Both the position numbers and the translations under genes were made by a program. The notes under the pieces are model-generated. The model was not told the DNA's origin. It ran no database searches and saw only the letters and a list, made by a program, of their open reading frames with translations. Of a DNA stretch of 64,000 nt, positions 37,799 through 46,743 are shown in pieces. The stretch's first letter is position 1; each line of letters opens with the position of its first letter. The stretch is from positions 2,428,166 through 2,492,165 of the forward strand of contig NZ_BMHO01000001.1 of the NCBI RefSeq assembly GCF_014640975.1, written 5' to 3'. Source of the DNA: Microbacterium faecale (lineage in GTDB: Bacteria; Actinomycetota; Actinomycetes; Actinomycetales; Microbacteriaceae).

Positions 37799-37846
37799 GC
37801 GCCGAGCAATGCCGGGCAGTCGCGACGCCTGTCGGAGAATAGGCCC

Positions 37847-38281
37847 ATGTGCGCAACGAACCTGTGGGCGGTGAACGCCGCGGCTTTCACTCCTCACTTC
37901 TCCGGTTTCACGGCGGAGCGAATCGGCGTCGAACCGACGCCGGTCGACATGCACATCGCGTCCAGCCGCGTTCGCAAGTCGTCCGCAGTCTTCACACTGA
38001 CGCACAACATGTGTGACTGCAGCACCCTCATCGGGTGCGGTCGCGATTCTGCCGCGGGTGACGAGACCAGCGCCGACGCGTGGCTCGGTTGGCTGCGTGA
38101 GCTGCCGGACAACGTTCCCCACGTGTCCCGCGTCGCTGTTCTGCGCGCCTGGAGCCCTGAGGAGGACAGCGTCACCCCGGAGCGGGCGCGCGGCATCCAC
38201 GTCCGCGAGCTGACCGAGGACATCCTCCGCGACGTTCGCGATGAGATGCTGTTGACCATCGACTACCCACGCGTCGTCTGA
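37847..38281 (+). CDS. Hypothetical protein with CDC/GCG cysteine motif
   Basis: A 144-aa soluble protein of unknown function. It contains MCDCSTLIGCGR, a close cluster of three cysteines, and a helical C-terminus (GIHVRELTEDILRDVRDEML). GGAGAA lies about 9 nt before the ATG. Codon use is like the neighbours, so it is probably a real gene. No family recognised. Confidence 0.65.
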   Translation: MCATNLWAVNAAAFTPHFSGFTAERIGVEPTPVDMHIASSRVRKSSAVFTLTHNMCDCSTLIGCGRDSAAGDETSADAWLGWLRELPDNVPHVSRVAVLRAWSPEEDSVTPERARGIHVRELTEDILRDVRDEMLLTIDYPRVV

Positions 38282-38373
38282 ACGGCGCATACGGGATTCG
38301 AGACGAGGCGCGGAAACGTCACTCCTGAGTTCCGCCAGATGCCCGCGCATGCCACTGTGCCGGTGCCAGGGAT

Positions 38374-38658
38374 CTATTTCTCGCGCTCCGTGACCACGAA
38401 GTTCCGCGTGATGCCGCGCGTGATCCGGCCCCATTCGCTGGCTGCGACGCGCGCCTGGTGCGCGTCGAACGCCGCGCGGTCAACGAACCTCTCCGACACG
38501 GACCACACGAGCGGGTCGTCGGTCGGCTTCACCTCGAAGTGGAGGCACCCCGGCTCTCCGTGGGTGAGCTCGACGTGGCGGGGCAAGTAGCGTCGGACGG
38601 TCGCAGCTTCCCCTTCGTGCGCGCATATCAAGTGCCCCGTCAGCTCGACGGCAACCAT
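38374..38658 (-). CDS. Antibiotic biosynthesis monooxygenase-like (ABM) protein
   Basis: A 94-aa dimeric alpha/beta-barrel protein of the ABM/YgiN family. HGEPGCLHFEVKPTDDPLVWSVSERFVDRAAFDAHQ is the family core. Members are cofactor-free quinol or polyketide monooxygenases. CAGGAGGT lies 3 nt before the ATG. Monocistronic. Confidence 0.88.
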   Translation of the reverse strand: MVAVELTGHLICAHEGEAATVRRYLPRHVELTHGEPGCLHFEVKPTDDPLVWSVSERFVDRAAFDAHQARVAASEWGRITRGITRNFVVTEREK

Positions 38659-38845
38659 GTGACCTCCTGAGGCGTGAACGCCGCGAGCCGTTCACCCGCG
38701 CGGCCCTGTGCTCCTTCCCCAGCGTGGCATACGTGCGGCCGTGGATCCGATGAGCACCAACCACGCACCCGACATGCGCACCTGCTGGGGTCGCGCGAAA
38801 TTCGCGGGGGTTTTCACAGGCGCACGGATGCCGTCCGTGAGTGGG

Positions 38846-39310
38846 TCAGCCCGCCACGATACGCACGGGGCCCTCAGCGAGAGTCGGGGGTTCGAAATGA
38901 TCGAAGTAAGTTGCGGCGGTCTCCTCGTCCAGTGCGAAGTCATCGCCGTGCGTTCGCCGCCGCGCCGCGACGCGACCGAGACACGTCGCCCGATCAGTTG
39001 CGAGGTAGATGGTCTCGGGAACCACGCCGCGCGGCTTGAGCGCGCGCCGCCAGCTCTCGCGCATGGCGCGCGACCAGAACGAGAAGTCGAGCACGACGTC
39101 ACATCCGTCCGCGACGAGATCGAGGAGCCGCTTCCGCAGACGGGCGTCGATATCGCGGTGTTCCTCCTTGTCGAGCGGCATGTGACGGATGCCTCGATCC
39201 CAGGCTTCCTGATCGAACGACAGGCGGACGAAGCCATCCGCTTCGAGGCGACGCGCGATGGTCGATTTACCAGAGCCCGCAGGCCCGCACATGAAGACGA
39301 CCGCTGCCAC
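38846..39310 (-). CDS. P-loop ATPase/small-molecule kinase
   Basis: A 154-aa AAA_33-type kinase. Walker A is MCGPAGSGKSTIARRLE near residue 8. An Asp in VVLDFSFWSRAMR and an arginine-rich lid (GRVAARRRTHGDDF) follow. Substrate unknown; such proteins resemble shikimate or zeta-type kinases. TAGGGT lies 6 nt before the GTG start (leaderless pattern). Confidence 0.88.
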   Translation of the reverse strand: MAAVVFMCGPAGSGKSTIARRLEADGFVRLSFDQEAWDRGIRHMPLDKEEHRDIDARLRKRLLDLVADGCDVVLDFSFWSRAMRESWRRALKPRGVVPETIYLATDRATCLGRVAARRRTHGDDFALDEETAATYFDHFEPPTLAEGPVRIVAG

Positions 39311-39452
39311 GCCATCACCCTAGAGTGTGTCTCGACCCAACGTCCACAGATCCGCGCGATGACGTCGATGCACTGCGAACGCAGACGTCGTCGGCTCCGC
39401 CCTGAAAGAATTCGTCGTCCGCACGACGCGGGGGCGTCCGTATCCTGAGCGA

Positions 39453-39587
39453 ATGGACGCAGCGGAGTTCTACACGGGGATCGTCCCCGAGGTGTACTCA
39501 GCACTCAGGGGTACGCACTTCAGCTCCGATCGAGATCGCACCTTCATCCAGGAACACGGGCTGCCGGCGCTCGAGCTGGGGTGCTGA
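39453..39587 (+). pseudogene. Truncated SAM methyltransferase, N-terminus only
   Basis: An intact start region (TATCCT 6 nt before ATG) opens MDAAEFYTGIVPEVYSALRG. It runs through LPALELGC and then meets TGA, exactly where motif I (LELGCG) should continue. Only 44 codons remain. The rest of the gene is absent; a DHFR-like gene follows on the other strand. Confidence 0.7.
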
Positions 39588-39598
39588 TATGACCGGCC

Positions 39599-40156
39599 TC
39601 ATTCGGCCCGTCGGTAGTGCACCGCGATCACACCGTTGCCGAGCGGCTCGGACGAGATCAGGTCGAGACGACGAGTGCTCGGCAGTCCGTCCTGATACAT
39701 GGTCGGGCCGTGGCCCGCGATCACGGGGTGGACGAGGAACCGGTACTCGTCGATCAGTCCGAGTCGGTCGAGCTCTGTCGCAAGTTTGCCGCTCCCGAGA
39801 AGCACTCCGCCCGGAGCGCTCTCCTTGAGATCCTGCACGGCTGACCGCAGATCGCCGACGACGCGATGACTGTTGGTCCAGGGAAAATCGCTGCGTGATA
39901 ACGACACGACGTACTTCGGCTTCGTCTCGAGCTTGAGTGCCCACTCGCGCACCGCCGCCGGGGCATCGACGTCGCCGCGCGCAACCGCCGGCCAGTAATT
40001 CTCCATCATTTCGTAGGTCGTACGGCCCCAGAGCATTGCGTGGTGCTCGTCCATGAGACGAGTGAAAAAGCCGTGCGTCTCATCGTCCGCGATTCCGACC
40101 TGGTGGTCGACGCAACCATCCAGGGTGACGTTCATGCTGAAAGTGAGTCTCGCCAT
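39599..40156 (-). CDS. Dihydrofolate reductase/RibD C-terminal family protein
   Basis: A 185-aa protein of the RibD C-terminal/DHFR-like family. The opening is LTFSMNVTLDGCVDHQVG; AMLWGRTTYEMMENYWP and GGVLLGSGKLATELDRLGLIDEYRFLVHPVIAGHG are family blocks. A NADPH-dependent reductase role is likely but the substrate is unknown. TACAGT lies 6 nt before the ATG. Confidence 0.9.
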   Translation of the reverse strand: MARLTFSMNVTLDGCVDHQVGIADDETHGFFTRLMDEHHAMLWGRTTYEMMENYWPAVARGDVDAPAAVREWALKLETKPKYVVSLSRSDFPWTNSHRVVGDLRSAVQDLKESAPGGVLLGSGKLATELDRLGLIDEYRFLVHPVIAGHGPTMYQDGLPSTRRLDLISSEPLGNGVIAVHYRRAE

Positions 40157-40338
40157 GAGGTGACTGTAGGTTGCTGACGACCGAACGGGAAGGGGCACCG
40201 CCCGCCCTGACTCACGCTGGCCGACTCGCCCGATACGCTCAACCTGCACGGACGGTAACTGCAACGCTCGTCGCAGGCACAGCATCTCCGACAGCTGCGC
40301 GGCTTCCGTCGCACGTGATGACCTTGGAGGACCATTCG

Positions 40339-40803
40339 ATGAGTCAACGACCGCACGGCCATCCCCATCACCCCGGGAACTCTGCTCAGCAACCGAACCT
40401 CACGCCTCCTGCGCTGCACCCCCAGGGCCAGGCGCCCACGGCGAGCATTGGCCTCGGAATCACCGCCGTTGTCTGGGCAGGCCTCGGCCTGGTCGGGCAC
40501 ACCATCATGACCTTGTATCTCGCACTGGGCGCCGCGATGACCCACACGCTGGACGGCGTCTTCGGGAACGATCCGAACGGCGTCTTCAATTTCGTCGTAC
40601 TCCTCATCGCGCTCATCGGCCAACTGCTCGGTCTCGCGTTGTCCGTGGTCGCTCTGCTATTCGGAATCGGCGCCAAGAGGAAGCGGATGAGGCGCAGTAC
40701 GACAGCACTGGTCCTGGGCATCGTAGCGACGGCCACTTTCCTCCTGATTGGTCTCATCCAACTACCGCTCGTGTCGCTGTTCTTCGACATCATGTCGCTG
40801 TAG
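40339..40803 (+). CDS. DUF4190-like membrane protein
   Basis: A 154-aa membrane protein. A His/Pro/Gln-rich N-terminus of about 35 residues is followed by three hydrophobic segments, with a KRKRMRRS loop between the second and third. The layout resembles the DUF4190 protein at 4959. GGAGG lies 8 nt before the ATG. A degraded copy of its C-terminus lies at 44071-44121. Confidence 0.8.
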   Translation: MSQRPHGHPHHPGNSAQQPNLTPPALHPQGQAPTASIGLGITAVVWAGLGLVGHTIMTLYLALGAAMTHTLDGVFGNDPNGVFNFVVLLIALIGQLLGLALSVVALLFGIGAKRKRMRRSTTALVLGIVATATFLLIGLIQLPLVSLFFDIMSL

Positions 40804-40902
40804 AGCTCCGGGTGATTCGATGATCCGCCAGTGCGCGCGGTGGCCCGTACCGAGCCGCTGATCGACTACTCAACGAGCTCGGCGCCTCCCCGGAGAAGGC
40901 GC

Positions 40903-41661
40903 CTAGCGGTTCCTGGCCACGGCGTCGTTGACAGCGGTCGAGTGCAGCATGTTGGAGAGGTCTGCACCGGCACGGAGTAGTGCGTCTGAGCGGAAGGCGA
41001 TGTCTCGCAGTCGGTTATGGAGTGCTTCTCGGGCGTCCGTGGTCCTGTCCAGCGTGTGCAGGGATGTCATGACTGCTTGGATGGCGGGGATCCGGTAGCC
41101 GCCTGCGCGGAGGGTGGCGACGATCCGGGCGTCGCTCACGGCATCTGGCGGGTAGCGTCGCGCGGCAAGCGGCTCGTCCCGTTCAGGCATGATCAACCCT
41201 TCCTGCTCCCAGAAACGGAGCGTGGAGGAGCGCACGCCGAGCGCGGTGGAAAGTTCGGTGATAGTCATCGTGTCGCCGGGCACTGCGGGCGTGTTGTGGG
41301 CGCTTTCGTCGACGATGCTGTCGAGAGCGCGGAGCGCGGCGACCGCATCGGCTCGCGAACGCGCGAGATCGACATGGAGCGCGACGATGCGGGCGATCGC
41401 TTCGTCTATGGGCAGACCACGTATGTCACGCATTGTCGCGCGGGCCACCACAGGGCCGACCGCGATTGCCAGGCCGCGGTACGCGCGTAGTGCGGTGACA
41501 TGGAGGCCAGCGAACTGTCGATATCCGTTGCTCTGCCGGTCAGCGGGCGGGATGACACCGAGGCGGTCGAGATCGCGGACCTGCTGGGCCGAGTACCCCG
41601 AAACAGCCGCGAGCTGACTCGTCGTGTATCGCTCGGGCTCACGGGAAGCCGCGCACGTCAT
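40903..41661 (-). CDS. Double MerR regulator (two HTH domains in one chain)
   Basis: A 252-aa protein with two complete MerR-type DNA-binding domains. The first is at residues 12-75 (YTTSQLAAVSGYSAQQVRDLDRLGVI). The second is at residues 131-200 (TITELSTALGVRSSTLRFWEQEGLI). They are joined by a helical linker. MerR proteins normally dimerise to place two such domains on DNA; here one chain carries both. There is no sensor cysteine cluster. Divergent from the DUF6194 gene. The regulated gene is not certain. Confidence 0.88.
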   Translation of the reverse strand: MTCAASREPERYTTSQLAAVSGYSAQQVRDLDRLGVIPPADRQSNGYRQFAGLHVTALRAYRGLAIAVGPVVARATMRDIRGLPIDEAIARIVALHVDLARSRADAVAALRALDSIVDESAHNTPAVPGDTMTITELSTALGVRSSTLRFWEQEGLIMPERDEPLAARRYPPDAVSDARIVATLRAGGYRIPAIQAVMTSLHTLDRTTDAREALHNRLRDIAFRSDALLRAGADLSNMLHSTAVNDAVARNR

Positions 41662-41704
41662 ACGGTCAAACCCTCCATAAGCACTTCAAGCTCATACTCG
41701 AACC

Positions 41705-42193
41705 ATGTCTATGGAACAGATCCTGTCAGAAGTCCGAACGTTCAACGGTCTCCTCGAACTCGCACCGCTGCCCGGAAGCGAACATCCAGAGATCTCGTGG
41801 GGCGACCACTTCTTCTACTACGCCCCGGACGGCCAGGTGCCACGCAACCGCCAGCCGTACGCAACGATCGTCACGAAGAACTACCTGGACGACACAGAGA
41901 GTCGCCTCGATCACGAGGGGCGTTGGCGGCTGAACATGAATGTGGGAGCGGAAGCCTTCACCGATCTCGTCGGATACCCTCCCGAAGAGATCGACGAATC
42001 CGGTGCGGATTACAGCACGACAGATTCGTTCCTCCCTCATCCCCTGTATGGCGCATACGGGTGGGTATGCGTCGTCAATCCCGCAAGCGCAACCATCGAG
42101 CGTGCGCTGGAGGCTCTCCGCGTCGCCCATCTGGCTGATCGGCGACGAGTGGAGCGCCGACAAAGGCGCGGCGATGCCTCACAGACCGCATGA
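41705..42193 (+). CDS. DUF6194 family protein
   Basis: A 162-aa soluble protein. WGDHFFYYAPDGQ, QPYATIVTKNYLDDTESRLDHEGRWRLNMNVG and HPLYGAYGWVCVVNP match the DUF6194 family. The function is unknown. ATG codons at 41705 and 41711 are both possible. The C-terminus is arginine-rich. It is divergent from the double MerR regulator. Confidence 0.82.
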   Translation: MSMEQILSEVRTFNGLLELAPLPGSEHPEISWGDHFFYYAPDGQVPRNRQPYATIVTKNYLDDTESRLDHEGRWRLNMNVGAEAFTDLVGYPPEEIDESGADYSTTDSFLPHPLYGAYGWVCVVNPASATIERALEALRVAHLADRRRVERRQRRGDASQTA

Positions 42194-42345
42194 GTGCCGG
42201 CCTTCATCGGAATGCGCCGCTAATGGTGGCGAGGCGGAAGCGGCTTGTCGAGCGTCGCCGCACCCGCCCGGCAACTACCACCGGCCCCATGGCGCACACG
42301 GCGGACAACCACGAGAATCGGTGGTTCCTGTCACCGTCAACAACA

Positions 42346-42397
42346 TCCTGACCTCATACACTTCATGCACGGCACGTCGTCGGCGCCGAGGTCAGGA
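42346..42397. promoter_or_regulatory. 10-bp inverted repeat upstream of CocE-like gene
   Basis: TCCTGACCTC (42346-42355) and GAGGTCAGGA (42388-42397) are exact complements spaced 32 nt, 40-90 nt upstream of the hydrolase ATG. It may be a regulatory site; nothing else in this gap supports a gene. Confidence 0.4.
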
Positions 42398-42437
42398 AAG
42401 GGATGACTCACCCAACGATCCATTCGGAGGAGTCTGC

Positions 42438-44018
42438 ATGAAAAAGGCGCGATACGGCCTGCTCGATCGTTACGTGAACCGTGCCAACAGACTCCCCCGA
42501 GGCGGCGCATACTCGGTCGCGGATCACGACGTCGTCCTCGCCGACGGCACCGTCCTGAAAGCGGCCCACTACGCTCCAACCGGCCGAGCCCGGGGCACCC
42601 TCGTCGCAATGACCCCATACGCGCGCACCGGACTCGCCGCGCGTTTCACCTACGGGGTCTACGCGTCTCAGGGCTATCACGTCCTGATCGCGAGCATCCG
42701 CGGTTCCTTCGGGTCGGGGGGCGAGTTCTCCCCGATGTTCCACGAACGCGACGATTTTCGCGACGTCGTTGAATGGATGCGGGAACAGGGCTGGTATGCG
42801 GGCGCGTTCGCGTCCATTGGCGCCTCCTACCTGGGCTGGACGCAGTGGGCGTTACTCTCCGACCCGCAGCCCGATCACAAGGCGGCGATCATCCTCGCCG
42901 GACCGCACGACTTCACGCAGTTCCACTGGGGAACGGGCACATTCACTTCCGCCCTGCCAGTATGGGCGGCGCTCATCAACGTGCAGGAGACCCGTCCGCT
43001 GCAGTCGATCCGCTATGCCGTCACGAAGGCGGCCTCCGTCCACCGGCTCCTGCGCCGTGCGCCGATCGATGCGGCCCTCCACGAGATGATGCCTCGCCAG
43101 TGGCACTGGCTAAAGGATCGCCTCGTGCATGAGATCGACGACCCATACTGGAAGCCGGTTGATCTCAGCGATTCGATCGACCGCGTGGATATCCCTGTCC
43201 TGATCTCGAGCGGCTGGCAGGACCTCTTCCTGCCGCAGTCCCTCGAGCAGTTCGACCGACTCCGGAACCGCGGGGTGGACACAGCCTTCACGGTCGGTCC
43301 GTGGGAGCACAGGGGCGCCAGCGGCGGTCCTCTGCAGGTTGCCGAGACGTTCGATTGGCTCGACGCGCACTTGATCGGCACCGACTCGAACCGGACAGCT
43401 CCCGTGCACCTTCATGTCACTGGCGCCGACGAGTGGCGATCCCTCGATTACTGGCCGCCGGCGACCGCCCCTCACCGCCTGCATCTGGCCCCTGGTTCGC
43501 TTTCGGATGTGCCCGCCTCGGGGGAGATTTCTTTCCTCTTCGACCCCGCTGATGCCCCGACCTTCCCCGGTGGACCGCTACTGCTCGGCGGAGGCTACGC
43601 CGACGACACCGCCGTGGCACAGCGCGCGGACGTATTCGTCGTCGCATCCGACGTACTAACGGCGGATCTGGAGGTCCATGGAACACCGATCGCCGCGCTG
43701 GACCATTCGGCCGAATGTCCTGACTCGAACATCTTCGTACGGATCTCCGAGGTCGACGCGAAGGGGAAGTCACGGAACGTCGCGCAGGGCGCACAACGCG
43801 TCAGTGCGAATGGGACGGCCCACATAGAGCTCACTCCAATCGCACACCGGTTCAGTGCGGGGAACAGAATCAGAGTCGCCATCGCCGGGGGTGCCTACCC
43901 GCACTTTCCGGCGAGCCCCGGGACTGGTGAAAATCCCATGCTCGCCGTGGAACGGGTTTCGAATAGGCACACGATCCGTCTGGCGGGATCGAGCATCACA
44001 CTCCCGGTTGCGACCTAG
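42438..44018 (+). CDS. CocE/NonD family hydrolase (X-Pro dipeptidyl-peptidase S15-like)
   Basis: A 526-aa alpha/beta hydrolase with a C-terminal jelly-roll domain. The nucleophile Ser is in ASIGASYLGWTQW, the acid in SSGWQDLFLPQS, and the His in GPWEHRGASGG. The C-terminal domain (about residues 330-526) has the NIFVRISEVDAKGKSRNVAQG pattern of CocE/S15 enzymes. These cleave esters or acyl bonds, so a cocaine-esterase-type acylase is likely. There is no signal peptide. GGAGGAGT precedes the ATG. Confidence 0.9.
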   Translation: MKKARYGLLDRYVNRANRLPRGGAYSVADHDVVLADGTVLKAAHYAPTGRARGTLVAMTPYARTGLAARFTYGVYASQGYHVLIASIRGSFGSGGEFSPMFHERDDFRDVVEWMREQGWYAGAFASIGASYLGWTQWALLSDPQPDHKAAIILAGPHDFTQFHWGTGTFTSALPVWAALINVQETRPLQSIRYAVTKAASVHRLLRRAPIDAALHEMMPRQWHWLKDRLVHEIDDPYWKPVDLSDSIDRVDIPVLISSGWQDLFLPQSLEQFDRLRNRGVDTAFTVGPWEHRGASGGPLQVAETFDWLDAHLIGTDSNRTAPVHLHVTGADEWRSLDYWPPATAPHRLHLAPGSLSDVPASGEISFLFDPADAPTFPGGPLLLGGGYADDTAVAQRADVFVVASDVLTADLEVHGTPIAALDHSAECPDSNIFVRISEVDAKGKSRNVAQGAQRVSANGTAHIELTPIAHRFSAGNRIRVAIAGGAYPHFPASPGTGENPMLAVERVSNRHTIRLAGSSITLPVAT

Positions 44019-44070
44019 TCAGAAGTCACGCTGTCTCGGAACAGCACCTTCGTCACCGGCCGTGGCCGTC

Positions 44071-44121
44071 CTCCTGATCGGACTCATTCAATGACGGCTC
44101 GTATCGCTGTTCATCGACGCC
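44071..44121 (+). pseudogene. Fragment of a duplicated membrane-protein C-terminus
   Basis: This stretch closely matches 40741-40791, the last hydrophobic segment of the membrane protein at 40339: CTCCTGATCGG versus CTCCTGATTGG, then CTCGTATCGCTGTTC versus CTCGTGTCGCTGTTC. In the copy a TGA interrupts the frame. No other part of the paralogue remains. Confidence 0.55.
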
Positions 44122-44279
44122 GTCTCCCGTCGGGCTTCCGTTGGTTGGCCGCGTGAGTCGCCGCTCGAGCAGCCCCCTCGTCGAGGGACCGATCACCGCT
44201 CAGACGCTGAGCGAATACACGATAGATGCCGGCACCGGAATCGTAAGATGGGAGCTGTCCTCTCAACGACCAGCAAGGA

Positions 44280-44840
44280 GTGGCTCAAGACTCCGTGACG
44301 ACTCGACCAGCACGAGCGAAGCTGCGCGCCTCTCTCGCCACGACGGCCGCCACAGCCCTCCTCCTCGTCGGCATCGTGCTCCCCGCGACGATCGAATCCA
44401 CCGACGCTTCCTGGACGGGCAAGGACCTGGCGTCAGCGTCGTTCTCTGCGGCGACGATCCCGGCCCCGGTCTTGACGCAACCCTGCGAGTTCCGACCGGG
44501 TGTTCTCGGCCTTGCGGCTCGAGTGCGGATCTACTGGCAGCTCCCAGAGGGTTATGAGCTCGGCGACATCGTCGTTGAAGCGTCCACGAGCGGTCTCGGG
44601 TCCGTGCTCGCCCCCTTGACTGGCTTCAGCGTGCTGTCGAACACGACAGCACTGGACGACGGCACCTATAGAACCACAGTGCCCACCAACCTCCTCGGCG
44701 GGCTGCTCGGGCTCGGAAGCGAGATGGAGATCGCATTCGCGGTCGAGCACGAAAGCGGTTGGCGGTCGGAATCAGCTGCTGTCGCGACCAATGCGGGCTT
44801 GCTGGCTGGGCTCGGAGGGAACTGCCGCAACCTGACCTAA
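44280..44840 (+). CDS. Secreted protein with SipW-like signal region
   Basis: A 186-aa exported protein of unknown function. A basic N-terminus and hydrophobic segment (TTAATALLLVGIVLPATI) are followed by ESTDASWTGKDLASASFSA. This resembles the region after the signal in SipW-dependent or TasA/camelysin-like actinobacterial proteins. The body is rich in Gly and beta-type residues. The start is uncertain: GTG at 44280 overlaps AAGGA, and a later GTG is possible. Confidence 0.65.
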   Translation: MAQDSVTTRPARAKLRASLATTAATALLLVGIVLPATIESTDASWTGKDLASASFSAATIPAPVLTQPCEFRPGVLGLAARVRIYWQLPEGYELGDIVVEASTSGLGSVLAPLTGFSVLSNTTALDDGTYRTTVPTNLLGGLLGLGSEMEIAFAVEHESGWRSESAAVATNAGLLAGLGGNCRNLT

Positions 44841-44946
44841 CTGGCAGCGGCCCCGACCGCGACCTCACTGTGCTCTGCAGGGACCGGGAAGTCGCCCCTT
44901 CACCCGCACATCCCGTCGACGTGTGGACCGTGCGACGCGTGGCCGA

Positions 44947-45603
44947 TCACGAGGCGCCCGGGGCAGGACGGTGCGCATCACCGCTGAACATCTGGTGCGC
45001 GGCGTTGATCAGCCACATGACCTCACCCTGTCCCATCTCCTCAACGCCGGGGACATAGATGTGACGATGGGTGCGGTTCCAGAACGGACCCGTGGGCGGT
45101 GATATCCGTTCGCGGAGCGCGGGTGCGAGCCGCTGGTTGACGACGGCGAACCCCGAGGCTGTCAAGGGCATCACGGCCCGACGCACCCACCCGTCAGAAT
45201 GCTCGTTACGGACCATGAGGTGTTGCGCCAGCCCGAAGTCACGCCAGGGAATCGGCCCCACGCCGCGCAGAGTGATGCCGTGGGCGTCGAGGACGACCGC
45301 TCGGCGCTCGACGGTGAGGTACCTCTTCTGCCGTCGGTATCCCAGGTTGAGGAGTAGGGCAGCGACGGTCAGCATGGCGTAGACGCCGAGGAACCCCAGC
45401 ACGGTAGCCACCGTGACATCGATTCCCGACGCGAGGGCAAACGGAACGGCGACGAGGCCACCGACCGCGAGCACACCGATGAGCGTCAACAAGACCAGGA
45501 AGAGCCATCGCATCGCACCGGACCACACCGCCGGCTCTCCCGGGAGAGAGACCCGGCCTGTCCCCTGCAACGTGGCCCACGCCGCATTCACCGCTGATGA
45601 CAC
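44947..45603 (-). CDS. Membrane protein with PH-like domain
   Basis: A 218-aa protein. A short N-terminal part is followed by two hydrophobic segments (residues about 30-85, MRWLFLVLLTLIGVLAVGGL and FLGVYAMLTVAALLL). A soluble domain (RAVVLDAHGITLRGVGPIPWRDFG) then resembles bacterial PH-like modules. TATCCT lies 6 nt before this GTG, so I prefer it to the longer frame. It lies downstream of the AraC-GyrI regulator. Function unknown. Confidence 0.7.
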   Translation of the reverse strand: MSSAVNAAWATLQGTGRVSLPGEPAVWSGAMRWLFLVLLTLIGVLAVGGLVAVPFALASGIDVTVATVLGFLGVYAMLTVAALLLNLGYRRQKRYLTVERRAVVLDAHGITLRGVGPIPWRDFGLAQHLMVRNEHSDGWVRRAVMPLTASGFAVVNQRLAPALRERISPPTGPFWNRTHRHIYVPGVEEMGQGEVMWLINAAHQMFSGDAHRPAPGAS

Positions 45604-45686
45604 CCGGACAGGATAACGAATCCAGGCGGCTCGGCCTTCCCACACCGGCTCGAGGCGAAAGCGAGCGCTCGGGCCGGAAACACCGG

Positions 45687-46553
45687 TCAATCGCGCTCGA
45701 TCGGGAACCACAGCTCGCACGTCGCCGTGCTGAAATCGTCGGTGTGTTCGCGGATCGCGACGATCGAAGGCCCTGGTCGCAACCGCCAGGGATTCGACGG
45801 GAACCAATGCGCAGCGGATGCGGCGTACGCATCCTGCAGTGCCTTCGGATGCGGACCTGAAGTGCGGAACACGACCCACGCTCCGCGGTCGACCTCGATG
45901 AGGTCGAGATCTGTCGGCACCTCTGTCCCGGCATCGACCGCGACACCATGAAGATAAGTGAGCTCGCTCCCCTCTCGGTAGTCGGGGTCGAGATCAGCGC
46001 TGACTTGTAGCAGCCCACGAGGCTCGGCGCCGCTGAGGTCTTTGAGTCGCTGGTGTTCCTCGGCTGGCAGAGACGCAATGTGTTGCTGGATGTGCGGGTT
46101 GACGCCCTTGTAGATCAGCGGCACGCGTGCGGCATAGCCGATGAGACGGAAGGCGGGACGTTCGGTGATTCGGGCATCCATGGCGGAGCTCCCTTCGACA
46201 GTCAGGCGGAACCTGATGGTGGGTTGAGCACGAAGGGGGCCACCGTCGCGACGGACTTCACTGTGAGTCACTCCGTGCACGGAACGGAACGCCCGGCCGA
46301 AGGCCTCGACCGAACCGTATCCGTAGCGCACGGCGATCGTCAGGAGGTCCTCATCGCCAATCACGTCCGAGGCGGCGACGGTCATCCGCCGCTGACGCAC
46401 ATACTCGGAGGTCGGAATGCCTGCCAACGAGGAAAACATGCGGCGTACGTGGTAGCCCGTCGTTCCCATCGACGCAGCGAACGCCTCGACATCGATGTGA
46501 TCGTCGAGACGGCGCTCGACCTCATCGACCAGACGGTTCAGGATCTCGATCAT
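45687..46553 (-). CDS. AraC family regulator with GyrI-like effector domain
   Basis: A 288-aa regulator. The N-terminal AraC HTH pair is at residues 10-105 (DVEAFAASMGTTGYHVRRMFSSL and LLTIAVRYGYGSVEAFGRAFRSVHG). A GyrI-like small-molecule-binding domain follows (residues 125-288, ERPAFRLIGYAARVPLIYKG). This is the Rob/BmrR-like architecture of multidrug or toxic-compound sensors. GAAGGGAG precedes the ATG. Confidence 0.92.
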   Translation of the reverse strand: MIEILNRLVDEVERRLDDHIDVEAFAASMGTTGYHVRRMFSSLAGIPTSEYVRQRRMTVAASDVIGDEDLLTIAVRYGYGSVEAFGRAFRSVHGVTHSEVRRDGGPLRAQPTIRFRLTVEGSSAMDARITERPAFRLIGYAARVPLIYKGVNPHIQQHIASLPAEEHQRLKDLSGAEPRGLLQVSADLDPDYREGSELTYLHGVAVDAGTEVPTDLDLIEVDRGAWVVFRTSGPHPKALQDAYAASAAHWFPSNPWRLRPGPSIVAIREHTDDFSTATCELWFPIERD

Positions 46554-46656
46554 GCGGCTCCCTTCGCTACCCACTCTCATCTCCGGAGCACGCGCTGCGC
46601 CCGATCATCGTGGCCCGGTTCTGTCGGATTATTCGCCGAGAGAGGGACCGCTCAAG

Positions 46657-46700
46657 ACTATGAGCGGACCTGAACGGCACTCTGCAGCCGAATATGCGCT
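46657..46700 (+). repeat. Cassette-boundary repeat, copy 1 (degenerate)
   Basis: Aligns with copy at 51375: ACTATGAGCGG... ends GCAGCCGAATATGCG. It lies 43 nt beyond the stop of the DUF2867 gene and is part of the duplicated gene-plus-repeat unit. Confidence 0.5.
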
Positions 46701-46743
46701 CCCTCTTGACCCGAGCTGTCCGCCAGCCCGAGACCGCTCTTCG

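Noticed and set aside
38310-38345. Possible further boundary-repeat copy (CGGAAACGTCAC...GAGTTCCGCC)
   Set aside because: The arms resemble the family but the loop is longer and the flanking boxes are absent, so it was not counted.
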